This document shows positions 1 through 11,740 of a stretch of DNA of 64,000 nucleotides, piece by piece. Origin of the DNA: Papaver somniferum (Eukaryota; Streptophyta; Magnoliopsida; Ranunculales; Papaveraceae); assembly GCF_003573695.1 (NCBI RefSeq), contig NC_039359.1:185898813-185962812 (forward strand), in the 5' to 3' direction. The number at the start of each line of letters is the position of its first letter. Within the stretch, counting starts at the first letter, position 1. Made by a program: the position numbers and the translations under genes. Below the pieces are notes generated by a model, which was not told the origin of the DNA, did not search any database, and saw nothing but the letters and a program-made list of their open reading frames with translations.

Positions 1-3000
1 GGAATTCAATCGTCGAATTAGAACATGTTCAATATTGGTATTCGTTCAGGAACAAGAGTGTATTCTCAACGTATATTATGTATAGTCAGACATCATCCGG
101 AGAGGAATCGTAACCAGCACCAGTGGCCATGACGACTATATTGCTCTATACTAGCGGCCAATCCATTTAGGAGTTGTCCAATCAGTGTGGTAGAAGTGAC
201 TACACTACAACTACATACTATTCTATAAGTATATATAGGACGCGAAGAGTTCATTTGGGATGAGCCCTAGCGAATATATACTTATAGATATGTCTTTGAT
301 TTAGGCTCAGAGGCGAAATTACAGGATTTTCTCTTGTTGAAAAACCACCATCAACATTAAGTCCCATACTTAGTGCAAAAAATTAATGTTTCTTGGTAAG
401 CATTAGATGGTAGCGATAAGACATAAAATATTAAAATTTGAAACTTAGTTCAAGAGCAGTTACTTGGTTTTATCTCATTCAGGCAATGTCCTTGGAGCAA
501 ACTTGGGATTTAGAATTAGGCCCTCCAGTGAGCAAGCAGTAGGCGCCAGTGCTTAAGATTTGATTATGAAGTGCCAAGTACTAGTGGTGACGTCATTATG
601 AGAAAAATGGGCACGAAATGGACATTCGGAGACGAAGCATAAAGTTATAGCCCGTGGTAGCAAGATTGGAAATAACGTGAGTAGTCATGAGGAGTAAATG
701 ATAAACTGGAGTTGTGGATGAGGCTGGAAGTGGATGCCGACATCTTGAAGCACGTCAAAAAGAAGTATTGCAGATCCGTTGACTTTGTCTCGTATTAACA
801 GGAGTACTGAGTAAAAGGACTGGCACCCGCAGCAACATCAGAAGTTGAGATGACAATGGTCACATCGGCGGAGCAATGTCAGCATAAGGTTGGTAACATC
901 TTTTGATATTGTGAAATATTTTAGGAGATGACGTAGAACCTAAGGTGATGGTCTCTTTGAGAAGATGAAGGCCCATAGGCGGATGAGGTCCCTCTGTTTA
1001 TTGAATCCCGTATGGAAACCCTTGTTTGCACATCATTCACTCCAGAAGCCTTTAAATCTTCATATTGTGTCGGATTCTGACATTTGACCCTAACTCCTGA
1101 ACCTAAGATACCAAGTTGTCACAAACAAAAAAAAAATCACCTGATTCGGAATTTATATGGTCAGCCATCCATGTGTGAATATTTGTAATTTGTAATCTCG
1201 TGCACATTTTCAGACTCCATAGACTTTAGTGAAAGAGCCGCATCTATTAGCACGTGTATCTGTTTTATGCTCTCTTTGTCTATATCGGAGCAATGACATA
1301 GACGGACATTTCTCGTGAAGGATCCGTTATCTCGTTTCTCACCGATTATTTCTGATTTCCGAGTTTATGGGATGCAGATGTGATAGCAGGAGCAGCAACG
1401 ACGAACAGAAGATCTCACGATGGTAAATGATGATGCAGTGAGGATGTGGGTTTCTTAATATTTTCAAAAGTATGTAACGCTCTGAGAAATTATTTAAGGA
1501 TCTCAGTGGAGGTTAGGACTTCATTACAAGCGATCATATGAATGATTTCATGGCTGACGACCTCATAAAAATAGTGAAGGCCTCATACTTTGGAGTTTCT
1601 TACACATATTAGAAAATTTATGACTCGTGCATGATTTTGACTTATCATAGACATAATTTTAGAGAAGACTGCTGAAGAAGTAGGATAAATTATTGACAAG
1701 AAAAAAGGACCACTTGTATGGGTCATGCCAACAGGGCGGAAGCAAGGCATGAGGTTTTTGAACATATCATTGAATTACTGACAGCAGCTTGTAAGCCCAT
1801 ATTACAGATGTTGAGAGGCGAAGCCTGTAGTGCTCAGGAGTTTTCAGTCCCCAAGTGAAGGAGGTTAACATCTGATCTACCAGGAGCCATCTTATTAACG
1901 AGGTTGATATCAAAATATATTAAGGCTTCGTGGTCATGATATTTCATATTTTTGAACATATCACAATCATCCCATACCAACATTGATCAGATCTTCTGGT
2001 TGAAGGAGGTGACTGTGTTAAATCTTTAAAATTGAAGGAGCCTTCAGTCCCCAAGTGTAGCTTTCTTGGGTCTTCGACCCTATATAGATGATTTGATGGT
2101 ACCACCACGAATCAGTGCCTCTAGGATTTGATCACGCCAGGGAATTCATGACGGTTAGGTTGTACCTTTGTTGTTGTTGTTATTGTCGTTGCGAATGTGA
2201 ATCCTTCGCTGGAGTTTGGGTTGTAGAGCCGCGAGCGATGTCCTCCTGACTTTGTGATCATTGAATGAAGTCGTGTCTTATCCCGACCATCTGGCTTATA
2301 AGATTATTTTACGCTTCTGGATGTAATGATAGTATGCTTGGAACGCTCACATAGACGAAGTTCTTTATAGACGTTGAAGATGAGGATGATGAGGTAAAAA
2401 ATGTCTTGTTCCTAACGTGGAGCCACGGGTGTCTTCAAGAACTATGTTTCCATAAGAGTATCTTGAGTTATCTTCTGATATTTGATTGTTATAGGGGATG
2501 GGTTACGGTCAACAGTCCTCAGTCATACTTATATTTAGTTACTGAAGTTATGTTTTCTAGAGTAGACTTAGGATCTGTCTCAGCCTTGTATAGTGTTGCA
2601 GGCGCCTACCATGTATGATGTAGCTGAGAGATGTGATCATATCCTTGCGTTGTGCCTTTGAAGAGTGGAGGACCTCATCAAGATCACGACTCTTTGGGTT
2701 GACCGTCTCTTCTGGGTTGGAGAGGATCTCAGCAGTGAGGGGATTTTATGTAAACCTTTGGTCCTCAAGTGTGGTTTACATGATTCCATCTTGTACGGTC
2801 ATCTGATATTGACCATGAGATCATCTTGTATACGTACTTCCAGTAACTCTATTACCTCTTCCACGGGAAATTAAGATATGGAAAAGTATGGATTACCTTC
2901 GGATGTAGTGGTTGAAGCTTTGGAGGGAGTCTGGAGTCTGAAGCAATCCTTGTATTTGATCCAGTGTTGGAGTTGAGAATGATGGTTTGGGACGTTTGCT

Positions 3001-3879
3001 GAGATAAAGACTTTCTATTGACATCTTCATTTCCTTCAGCGCCTATGGATGGTTGGATGTTGTAATGAAGCTTCATAGATTCATGTGATAACAGTTAAGA
3101 GTATGGATTTTAAATCAATGTACGTACTCATCAAGATATTATTCGTCACTCTGAGACTACATGGTTGTTGCTCATGAAATGGTTGTGGACCCTTCTGGCC
3201 ACAAAATAGTAGTAGTCTCTCCAGGCCTCCATAAGTAAAGAAGTTCTATCCTTGGTTGAGGATCTCGTCGTCACAATGTTGGCTCTTGATGCACTAACAT
3301 TGGAAGTGTTAGGAGCGCTGGTCCACTTCATATGGCGATTGCTTCGCTCTGTAGTCAATTTCTCCATGATAGCCTTGAGAAAGGTGAGGAACTTCTTCAG
3401 AGCAGTTGTCATGTCAACTTGGTTACTGATGAAATATTATTTTTTATGCAAAAGTAGTTGTTGTTGATTGCTTGGTCACCTCATGGAATTAGAGAAGTTT
3501 TGGCGGTGTAAATTTTTGGATGACCTCTCGATGATTCTAGGGATTGAAATACATGATGATAATCATTACTTATCTCTTCATGTGGCAAGCAAATAGGAGA
3601 GAGATATCCTCGTAGCATATGATCATCTGGATCTCAAGTAGATAGAGAGGTTGGTGCTGATGGAATATAGATCGGACTTTTCCAAATAACCACCGGTGTC
3701 GAAACTTTGTTATTGACTGTTTCCTGATACCAGGTCAGGGACTAGACGAACTTCTCTTTTATCTCTTTGGACATGGGCCCTAGAGATGTTCGCATCAGCA
3801 ATAAATTTGGAGGCGTTTCTGGCTTACTCCATATGACACTAGTGTTGTTATAGAGGTAGTTCCTCCGTCCAAGTCTTGA

Positions 3880-4134
3880 GAGAAACTAGTGTCCCTTTAG
3901 AAATGGTTGTCAGGTCTTCTTGTGTTTCAACGAGAGTTTCCTGCAGCTTCATCAAATCAACTAGGCTTGGTGGCGCTTGTTCATCCTTGACATCTCCAGA
4001 AGTACGTCCAGAAAGAGGGGTGTTGGTGTTTCCAGTGGTGGTGTTTTGTGGAATAGTTTATAGCATACCATCACTGGTGCTACCAAGATTGGTATTGGTT
4101 GCTGAACCTGAATTGGTGTCAGTCTATGAACCAT
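3880..4134 (-). pseudogene. gag N-terminus of element C (broken)
   Basis: Reading the minus strand from an ATG at 4134 gives a Ser/Thr/Asn-rich start followed by the stretch PPSLVDLMKLQETLVETQED. It aligns with PPTVADLMKVQEVLAKNQID in the gag of element A at 14060-14130, and the preceding Asn/Thr-rich segments also match. The frame contains at least two stops (about 4125 and 4060), so it is not functional. Its position about 70 bases after the PBS-like site equals the spacing in element A. This identifies C as a diverged relative of A in the opposite orientation. Confidence 0.6.
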
Positions 4135-4199
4135 ACCTAAGACCCACTTTTTATTTTTATCAGACGGTTGAAGAACTTAATTTGTTACCGAGAGTTTGA

Positions 4200-4220
4200 T
4201 CTCCGTATATGGTCGCCAAT
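4200..4220 (-). other. Primer-binding-site-like sequence of element C
   Basis: On the minus strand the LTR end TATTACCA is followed at once by ATTGGCGACCATATACGGAG. The same ATTGGCGACCA core follows the 5' LTR of element A at 13821. The tRNA primer was not assigned. Confidence 0.5.
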
Positions 4221-5040
4221 TGGTAATACCTAAAAATTGATCCTAGGAAAAACAATATATTATAGAAGTACTTTTTTTTGGTTCGAAAATCAAAATCGTA
4301 CATGACTAGCCTAAACCGATACAACGTCCATTCACGTCCTGCTTCGATCACAATATGAGAAGATGGATTGATCTTAGGGGAGGGAAGCAGAGAAGGTTGA
4401 GAAAAACATAGTGGTGATGAATTTATATGTAAAGTTGTCGAACTGTGGAAATTCTAGAATGATAAGCTTGTTATGTTCTATATCTGTTCCATTAATATTA
4501 GCGGATATCGGCTAATATCCTATATTCGTTTCAATGTAATTGAATAAAACTATTTTCAGAGATATGTCTAAAAATAACTGAACCCGATACATTACGAAAT
4601 GCAATTTGTTCGCATTTTTAATCTGCTTTAACTTTAATTTATATTTTACTAAATGTTCAACTGTTTTTATTACAAAGCACGACATAACAATGCATAGTGA
4701 AAAAACGTTTTTATAAAACTCACACCAATACCAAACTAAAGCCTACTTGTTGCCGTTCACTCGTGATAAAAATCTCAGAGTGAACAAATATTTAGGAGTT
4801 AGAAAGTCCAAACTAAACTGAGTTGCAAAAGGTTTATACAGCAATGCGAACAAAACAGATACTGTATATACGATTATGAGGTCGATGCGGAAAGGATGGT
4901 TTTGTGCAAATCTGTCAGATTCTTTTTTTTTTTAACAAATAACGTGGTCCCATATTTCTTTCTTTTTTGTCCATATTTATCTTTTTCCTCATATCTTTTA
5001 ATTGACAAGCTTTTTTTTATGAAAATAGAGTAGATTACCA
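4221..5040 (-). repeat. 5' LTR of element C, 820 bp
   Basis: On the plus strand the segment begins TGGTAATACC and ends GATTACCA, giving a 7-bp terminal inverted repeat (TGGTAAT/ATTACCA) with canonical TG..CA ends. The PBS-like site abuts the inner end. The outer end abuts sequence that reads as LINE 3' UTR, and no LINE poly(A) tail is seen before it, so C probably inserted into the LINE. The other LTR and the target-site duplicate lie outside the window, so the boundary cannot be confirmed here. Confidence 0.55.
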
Positions 5041-5160
5041 AAGGCAGAGGGTTAATCTATTGATTCAGACTCGTTGGAGATCAAATCAGTTTGATTTGCT
5101 CTTCCGATGATTGAATCTGCAGAATTAACACCGTCTGAAGAGTTTACAATAGAGTTTAAG

Positions 5161-5720
5161 TTACAAACATTCTGAGTCAAAAGCTATTGAAGGAATTAAA
5201 AAACTAGGTACAGAATTTAACCAACATTCAGATAGATCTTCTTTTCTTCCCTTTTTAGACAATAAATCAGCTGCTTTGTTTGCGCGCCTGTCTACATGAT
5301 GGAAACCCAGAAAAGAAACTAGTTTTGCAGCTGAAACTTTGACTTCTTATAAGATTGCTATACATTGCCATTGTACTTATACTTCTTTTCCTTGTATATA
5401 ATTTATAGTTACTTGATTATCACCTTCAATGACCAGATTTTGCAGGTTGTTTTCTATGGCTCATCTTGTTGTGTACAGAAGAGCTAAAGCTTCTGCTTCT
5501 TCTGCTGTTGATGTTCTGAAGATGCCCATTCGTGCTCCCTGTCCTGTACCTAGTCAATTACGCAACACAAACCCAAATCCTGCATTAGTATTTTTGGACA
5601 CCCAAGAAGCATCACAATTCAGTTTAATGATGTCTCTACTAGGGAAGATCCAGTGTATATTCTTTGCAGTATTTTTTATGTGTTTATGTAAGTTAATGTT
5701 GCTACTGTGAGGGTGCCAGT
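5161..5720 (-). pseudogene. LINE ORF2 C-terminal RNase H domain
   Basis: The minus strand encodes a type I RNase H with all four acidic positions: Asp in CDASW (~5620), Glu in EEAEALALL (~5490), Asp in EGDNQVTI (~5425), and Asp in RRANKAADLLS (~5270). This domain degrades RNA in the RNA/DNA hybrid during LINE retrotransposition. The natural stop is TAA at 5161-5163. At least three in-frame stops interrupt it (before AIENN, after QGKEV, before EVKVS); each is one C-to-T or G-to-A change from a sense codon. The plus-strand open frame at 5429-5710 is only the antisense of this domain. Confidence 0.85.
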
Positions 5721-5723
5721 AAA

Positions 5724-6377
5724 TCAAGTGACGAGAAATTTATACTGCAAGTTGTTAAGGTGTTCGTTCTTTTTTTCAAACACTCTTAGGCATCTCTCTT
5801 TCCAAATGAACCAACATTTGGTTGCAACCAATGCCATTGAAATGGAATTGGTATCTCCATGCATCCAAACATTGTATTGCTCCAAAAATGATGCATTAGT
5901 AGAGTTAGAAATTACTCCATGCATAGCCATTGGGGGTAGGTTCCAGACTGATGTTGCATACTCACATTCGAAGAATAGATGATAAGTTGATTTTATAGCC
6001 TGTTTACAGAATATGCATTGAGTTTCTACATCCAGATGTGTCCCTAATTTTTGTCTTGTTGGTAAAGTGTCTTGAAGGCACTTCCAAGTAAACAACTTAA
6101 TCCTTTGAGAAGTGTCCATGTTCCATACACCTCTCCAAAAGCTTTTAGTCTCATGTGAGATTGATCCCAATGGATTTAACAACTTAGCATACAAAGATTT
6201 TACAGAAAAGTCACCATTCCTGGTTAGAAGCCATCTTAATTTATCCTTTTTCAACCTGCCATCAGCTGAACAATATAATCTTATATTCATGATTTCAGAT
6301 ACTAAGTTTCTATCAAAAAGAGAAAGTATTAGAGGTTCATTCCACTTCTTAGTGTCTTGATTTATCAAATCAGACAC
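5724..6377 (-). pseudogene. LINE ORF2 zinc-binding region (zf-RVT)
   Basis: A 217-codon minus-strand frame shows the signature of the zinc-binding domain that follows plant LINE reverse transcriptases: FWRGVWNMDTSQRIKLFTWK, then LPTRQKLG, then CIFCKQAIKSTYHLFFEC with the Cys/His pattern CX2C..HLFFEC. It lies between the RT thumb region and RNase H, as expected. The frame is separated from the RT frame (ending 6445) by a break, so it is part of a fragmented ORF2. Confidence 0.85.
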
Positions 6378-6444
6378 AAGTGTTATATTGGGAATATATG
6401 TAATGCAGTTTGCTAGTGTTTGTTCTCTATTGGGTAACCATTTG

Positions 6445-8406
6445 TCATTCCAAATGTTTATAGAGAAACCATTCCCTACTTCCCAAATAGAGTACTTTTT
6501 TTATGTGTTCTATGCCTTGTAGAATGCATTTCCAAATCCAAGAAGCTAAAGATATCTTCTTAGAATGAAGAGCGCCATTTTTCTTAAAGTACTTTCCTTT
6601 CAGAATTTTAGCCCAAAGGTCATCTGGGCTACTAATTAACCTCCAAGCAATCTTGCTAATCATTGCTTGGTTATCCTTATTTGCCTCTTTGAAGCCTAGA
6701 CCACCCTGATTTATAGGTTTACATAGAAAATCAAAAGCCTTAATATAAATTCCTTTTGAATTTGTGTTATTTCCCCACCAGAAATCCCTCTGTATGTCGT
6801 TGATTCTCTTAGTAATTTTCTTAGGCAGAACAAAACAACCCATACTGAAGATGGGCATACTGGACAGAATAGACTTATTTAGGACAATTTTGCTAGACGG
6901 AGAAAGGACTTTTGCTAGCCAATTTTTGACTCTATTTTCCATTTTTTCTATAATGATATCAAATGACTTCAGTTTAGATCTATCTACAAAAAGAGGGACT
7001 CCTAGATAAGTAACTTTAATATTGATTCTTTTAATTTTCATCATTCTGCAAATGATACCCTGATGTTTATTGTGAACCTTTTTACTAAAAAACAAACCTG
7101 ATTTGTGAAAATTTATAACTTGACCAGAAGAAATACTAAATAAATTAATGGCTTCTAAAAGTTGCTTACAACTACCTAAATCCGCCTTTGTGAATAACAG
7201 AAGATCATCTGCAAAAAATAAGTGTGAGATAGGTGGGGAATTAGGAGTTAGTTTGATACCTGGGACTTTTTTTGTTGTTTCTAAGTGACAAAGTAACCTA
7301 GAGAAGACTTCCATGCAAATGATGAATAAGTAGGGAGATAAAGGATCTCCCTGCCTAATTCCCCTAGAGGGTTTAAATTCTTTACAAGGGCTACCATTCA
7401 GGAGAACAGAGATAGATGTGGTTGAAATGCATTGAAAAATTAAGTTACACCAATGTTCTGAGAATCCAAAAGATTGAAGAGTTTTAACCAAAAAAATTCC
7501 AGTTCACTCTGTCGAAAGCCTTAGACATATCTATTTTAGCTCCTATGTTTCCTGTTTTTTTCCTACTTTTTTTCATTGAGTGGACAACCTCATGAGCAAC
7601 AATGATGTTGTATGATATTTGTTTTGAAGAAAGGAAAACAGACCGAAGAGGTGATATTATTTTTTCTAGAGTTTTTTGAATCTATTAGCTAGTAATTTGG
7701 CTATGACCTTATAAGGAGTGTTGCAGAGACCAATAGGTCTGAAGTCTGCAAGAGTTTTAGGGTTCTTGATTTTAGGTATCAAGAAGAAGAAGGTTTGATT
7801 TAGATCCTGATATAATTTTCCAGTCCTAAAGAAGTCCTAAACTACTGCAATTATCTGAGGTCCAGCTATTTCCCAGTTGTGTTTAAAGAAGCTCACAGGG
7901 AACCCATCAGGCCCTGTCGCTTTATTAGATTTCAGTTTTTTTACTACATCCCAAATTTCCTCAGGACTTGGAACAACAGTTAAAGCAGTGTTTTCTTCTA
8001 CTGAAATGCAGGGTTCCACATGTTTAAAATTTTCATTATCTAAGTTAGTTGATGTTTCGGTGAAGATATCAGAGAAATAAGAAGTTAATACTTCTTCTAT
8101 GCCTTGTCTATCAAAAACTACCTTGTCATTTTTATCTTGTATGCAATCAATATTATTTCTTTTTCGTCTTTTCAAAGTAGTAACATGAAAATTTTTTGTG
8201 TTTCTTTCCCCTAGAGCAATTGTATTATTCCTAGATTGTTGTCTTGCAATCTCTTCTTGAATATCATATAAGGCCTCTAATTCTAGTAATTTTATATCTA
8301 AGAGTTTTGTGTTAGTAATATCTATAGGCTTAGATGATATATTGTCTATCTGTTTTAAGAGAATTTTTATTTTTTTGTTAGGTTTCCCAAAAACATTTTT
8401 TTCCAT
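6445..8406 (-). pseudogene. LINE ORF2 reverse transcriptase domain (fragmented)
   Basis: Two main minus-strand frames (8406-7837 and 7491-6445) plus the stretch between them make a non-LTR reverse transcriptase. Visible motifs in order are KLKSNKATGPDGFPVSFFK (RT1), FLIPKIKNPKTLADFRPIGL and NTPYKVIAKLLANR (RT2), SRGIRQGDPLSPYLFIICME (RT4), and the catalytic FFADDLLLF box (~7230-7200). The thumb and spacer follow. The joint at 7840-7500 contains stops and at least one frameshift, so no full-length enzyme can be made from this copy. Function in intact relatives: target-primed cDNA synthesis. Confidence 0.92.
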
Positions 8407-9290
8407 TCACTCAAATTTCCTTCCGGAGTTGAAATATTGTGAAGTAAAGCTTCGGCTGCGGATGAATTACTGTTATTCCAAGATTTCCTAATTACTTCTA
8501 AGCAATTTGGTTCCTTAAGCCAAGTATCGTAAAACTTGAAGGTATGACAATAACCTTCATTACTGGTATTAATAGTTAGACAGGTAGGTCCATGGTCAGA
8601 ACCTATTGCATCTAAGTTTTCCAAACTAGCTTCCTGAAATTCTAGGTTCCACTCAGCATTGGATAAAGCTCTATCTAGTCTCTGTTTGATGTTTGCTGCC
8701 CCTTTTCTTTTATTGCTCCAAGTAAATATGTTACCTTTGAATCCTAGGTCTTCTAATCCTGCTCTATTGATGAGATTTAGTATAGGTTCTACTTTTTTCC
8801 TGTCAAAAAGCAATCCTCCTTCCCTTTCATCACTATTAAAAATAATGTTGAGGTCTCCTATTACTAGCCATGGCATTTTGTTAATGCTAACTCTATGTGC
8901 TATCTCTTCTAGATATCCCATAATTTCTAGTTTATGCTCATGCTTAGGTGCACCATAAAAGCAGGTTAATAGCCATTCTCTAGTATTGAAATTGCTTTTA
9001 ACTATGATATTAATCATATTTTGGTTCCACTGAACCACCTCAAAGTGAAACCCATCTACCCAAGCAATTGCTAGCCCTCCAGCAATTCATACTGGATCAA
9101 CAAAGTGGGTATTTGGGAAATAATTCAGAATATTTCTCATTAAGAATCTCTTAGACTTAGTTTCAGAAAGAAATAGAATGTCAGGTTTCTCTAATTCTAG
9201 TAAAGTTCTTAAGTGTTGAAAAGTTTTTTTTCTGACTACACCCCTGTGTGTTCCATGCCAGGTCTTTATAATGAAACAAGGCTGAAGACA
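8367..9290 (-). pseudogene. LINE ORF2 endonuclease domain (fragmented)
   Basis: The minus strand carries an apurinic/apyrimidinic-like (EEP) endonuclease. The start region LAWNTQGC (~9260) matches the usual beginning of plant LINE ORF2. LFLSETKS follows (~9170), then CFYGAPKHE, WLVIGDLNIIF, NIFTWSN, QRLDRAL and SDHGPTCL near 8590. These are the expected metal-binding and catalytic positions (Glu in SETK, Asp and Asn in GDLN, terminal SDH). An in-frame stop near 9090 and frame changes near 9180 and 8400 disable it. The connector to the RT lies at 8600-8370. Confidence 0.87.
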
Positions 9291-9823
9291 AGAATAGGAA
9301 GAAATAACACCCTATAGATTGTGTTCTTGACAATGCTGCACCAAGCATACTTAGAAAGCTAGAATGAGACAAATAAAGTAACAATTTTTAAGGAAGCCAG
9401 ACTCTCACAGGGTCAAAACCCAAATTCTGGATGAAAAGATGCTACTTTACTAAGTAGGCTTTGGTGTGAAAAGAAGCCAAGAATCTGAGAGAACTTAATC
9501 TTTCCTGATAATCTAAGCTCCACACCATAATACCGGTGTTCTTAGTGCTGCTTCACAAAGCATACTTTGATTAAGATTTGTATCCCAAATTTAAGGAGAA
9601 CCAGTCTAACTATCCAACCAATCACATGACAAAATTAATCAAAATAAGGCAAAAATCTAGTAAATTCACACACAGATGTATTCTAGGCATGATGTAAATT
9701 TTTTGAGAGGTTAAGAGCTTTAAGATTAAATGTAATGAAGAAGAAGCAAGAGGTTGATGACATACCTGAGCTTTCTATTTCCCTTTTTCGGCATCCTGGA
9801 TCTGAAGTTGTTCAATCCTTTCA
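9291..9823. other. LINE spacer between ORF1 and ORF2
   Basis: About 0.5 kb between the ORF1 stop (9824) and the ORF2 start region. Only short frames occur. Nothing else was recognised. Confidence 0.5.
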
Positions 9824-10123
9824 TTAATGGAAATTGCAGTCTCTTGGTTTAGTAAAGTAGCATCTTTTCCCATATTCGTTAAAAACATTTTCATTTTGAA
9901 ATTCGTTTTTCCTGGCGTTTAAGAAATCATTAGAACCCATTGAACTAAAAGGATAAATGTCAGAATCCGACAACGACATTGAAAATGCTGCATTGCTATT
10001 TGGAGTTATCATCCTTTGACCGCTTGAGTTACTCGGATTAGAAGATGCGGAGGAGTCAGAGAAGGTGATGCAAAAAGCCGGCTTTGGGTATTGACTGTGA
10101 TCTTGGTTCGCCTCTTCGGGGGA
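9824..10123 (-). pseudogene. LINE ORF1, C-terminal part, cut off by element A
   Basis: The minus strand from 10123 to the stop at 9824 encodes about 100 residues rich in Ser, Asn, Phe and Asp (e.g. SDSSASSNPSNSSG, SLSDSDIYPFSS). They continue ORF1 from 39187. Taking one copy of the 5-bp target duplication, codons on the two sides fall in the same frame. Upstream of 10124 the open frame is LTR sequence and does not belong to the LINE. The acidic, low-complexity tail is typical of plant LINE ORF1 proteins. Confidence 0.8.
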
Positions 10124-10610
10124 TGTAGATGGTGGATTTTCAACAAAGGGAAAAAACCCTAAAATCATGAGGCATGTTTTTGACACGGCTTTCAGGCATG
10201 CAATGATTCATATTTTACGAAGCCATGATGAATATGTTTTCGAAAAGCCTCCACCAGATGAGCATTCGATCCCTGAAATTTCGTCGTGACCTCTATGCAG
10301 AATAATGTAATTGGGTGGTTCTCCATAGATTGAGAGATTAATGCCTTCAGGACGTCGGTGATACTCATTGTTCCCTGACTGCAGGAGAGAGACCCACCTC
10401 CACATAGAAGAATAGTTGGGCGGCGGACGCCTTCAGGACGTCGGTGACACTCACCGTTCCCTGATTATGTGGAGAGACTGTGCATAGATTCAGGCGGTTC
10501 TCCGTAGATTGAGAGCATTAACGCCTTCAGGTTGTAAACAACATCGTGACTCCCTGACTATGCACCATTCAGAATAGATGTGACGCTTTAACTGGATAAT
10601 ATCTTTTCTG

Positions 10611-11080
10611 CAATAGATTAATTCTGATGCGATATTCACCACTGAATTCCCAGAATAATCTATTATTGCTTCTATTCCATGGTTGAATCCACGGCCTGAT
10701 CCCATGGATTGGCAATAACAATTGCTCCTATTCCATGGTCGAATCCACGGCCTGATCCCATGGAATTACAATAACAATTGCTTCGATTCTATGATCGAAT
10801 CCACGGCTTGATCTCATAGAATGGAAATAAAACAACCGTGTTATCTCATTACTCCGATTTCATGATCGAATCCACTGATCTCATGAAATGGTAATAGATA
10901 ATCTTAATTACTCTGATTCTATGGTCGAATCCACGATCCCATATGATGGTAATGCTTGTTTTATTATTCTGAATTCGTAGTCGAATCCACAACTGATCAT
11001 GCGAATTAATAATGAAAAACTATTCATTTTTATTACTTAGTTTCATGAATTATTCTCCACTGAATTCATAGATTAGTAAT
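10611..11080 (+). repeat. Array of ~8 hairpin-forming units in the A LTR
   Basis: Successive units of about 55 bp each contain a constant loop (TCGAATCCAC followed by a variant of CTGATC) flanked by complementary arms. Arms seen: ATTCCATGG/CCATGGAAT (10730-10766), ATTCTATGA/TCATAGAAT (10786-10822), ATTTCATGA/TCATGAAAT (10857-10889) and AATTCGTAG/GCGAATT (from 10972). Flanking units at 10611-10668 and ~11030-11080 use other arms. The arms differ between units but remain complementary. Homologous arrays lie at about 35950-36460 and 62760-63240. Confidence 0.8.
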
Positions 11081-11269
11081 AAATACTCAACAACCGGGAA
11101 TCTGGACCATCATTGAGTAAGCCCCACAAAAATGGTACGAGTGTACTCGACAATGATGCACGACTGAGCACCTGAATGCAAGAACGAGTGTCCAAAAATA
11201 TGAAATAATGAGGAATCCTTCGCAAAACAGGAGAAAACAATAAATATTAATAAAATAATAAGAGACGCC

Positions 11270-11740
11270 AGGGTCGGGCCCACCAGCCGGACGGTCGTGC
11301 CCTAGTCATGGTCGGTCCATGCCTTCCCATTATTTTCCTTATTTTTTGTTATTTCGTGAACTCACGAAAACTCCTTGGTTTTAGCAACTTTCCTTATTTT
11401 TGCAAAACTCGTAAATTCTCCATAACTTGGTGGATTCACGAAATAATATTATAAAATAAGGAGAGATGTGCGGGACCGGACAACCTAACCGGCCGGTCAT
11501 GCCTAAGCCGTGGCCGGTCCCACACCTCACAATCCTTAGCTTTTTATAATTATTATTCCCTAATTTCACGAAACTCCTCCGTTTCAACAAAAACTCTTGG
11601 ATTCTCCATAACTTCAAGGATTCTCCATAACTTCAAGGATTCATGAAAAATAATAAAAGAGGGAAAGGTGTGCGGGACCGGGAAACCTAGCCGGCCGGCC
11701 ATGCCCTATCCATGGCCGGTCCCACACCTTGCAATCCCTA
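11270..11740 (+). repeat. Three GC-rich palindromic units in the A LTR
   Basis: Units around 11270-11330, 11463-11527 and 11665-11730 carry complementary arms GTGTGCGGGACCGG and CCGGTCCCACAC, with inner CCGGCCATG / CATGGCCGG pairs. AT-rich spacers containing TCACGAAA-type motifs separate them. The arrangement predicts long hairpins. Copies recur in the other two A LTRs. Confidence 0.7.

Larger units (their letters stand above)
1..4220 (-). mobile_element. Internal region of Tat-like Ty3/gypsy remnant (element C)
   Basis: This is the region downstream (minus strand) of a primer-binding-site-like sequence and an LTR at 4221-5040, so it should be the internal part of a gypsy-type element that leaves the window on the left. 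Only the first ~250 bases can be matched to a gag (see next entry). Between 1 and 3880 no frame stays open for more than ~90 codons and I recognise no pol domain. A minus-strand frame at 3146-3412 is rich in Lys, Thr, Ser and Arg and may be further gag. The assignment of the far-left part to this element is inference. Confidence 0.5.
5041..10123 (-). mobile_element. L1-type LINE, 3' part (ORF1 end, ORF2, 3' UTR)
   Basis: Minus-strand order is ORF1 C-terminus, endonuclease, reverse transcriptase, zinc-binding region and RNase H, the usual order in plant L1 elements. The 5' part lies at 39187-40640, 29 kb away, because element A inserted into ORF1. ORF2 is broken by several frameshifts and stops, so the copy is dead. 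The 3' UTR (5041-5160) has no poly(A) tail before element C begins. The whole LINE is about 6.5 kb without the insertion, normal for the family. Confidence 0.88.

Noticed and set aside
5429..5710. Plus-strand open frame of 93 codons
   Set aside because: It is the exact antisense of the LINE RNase H domain, which has all catalytic residues on the minus strand.
10611..10990. B-box-like GATCGAATC in some hairpin loops (resembles the internal promoter of tRNA genes)
   Set aside because: Only some units match, no A-box or tRNA fold is present, and most loops have GGTCGAATC, which breaks the consensus.
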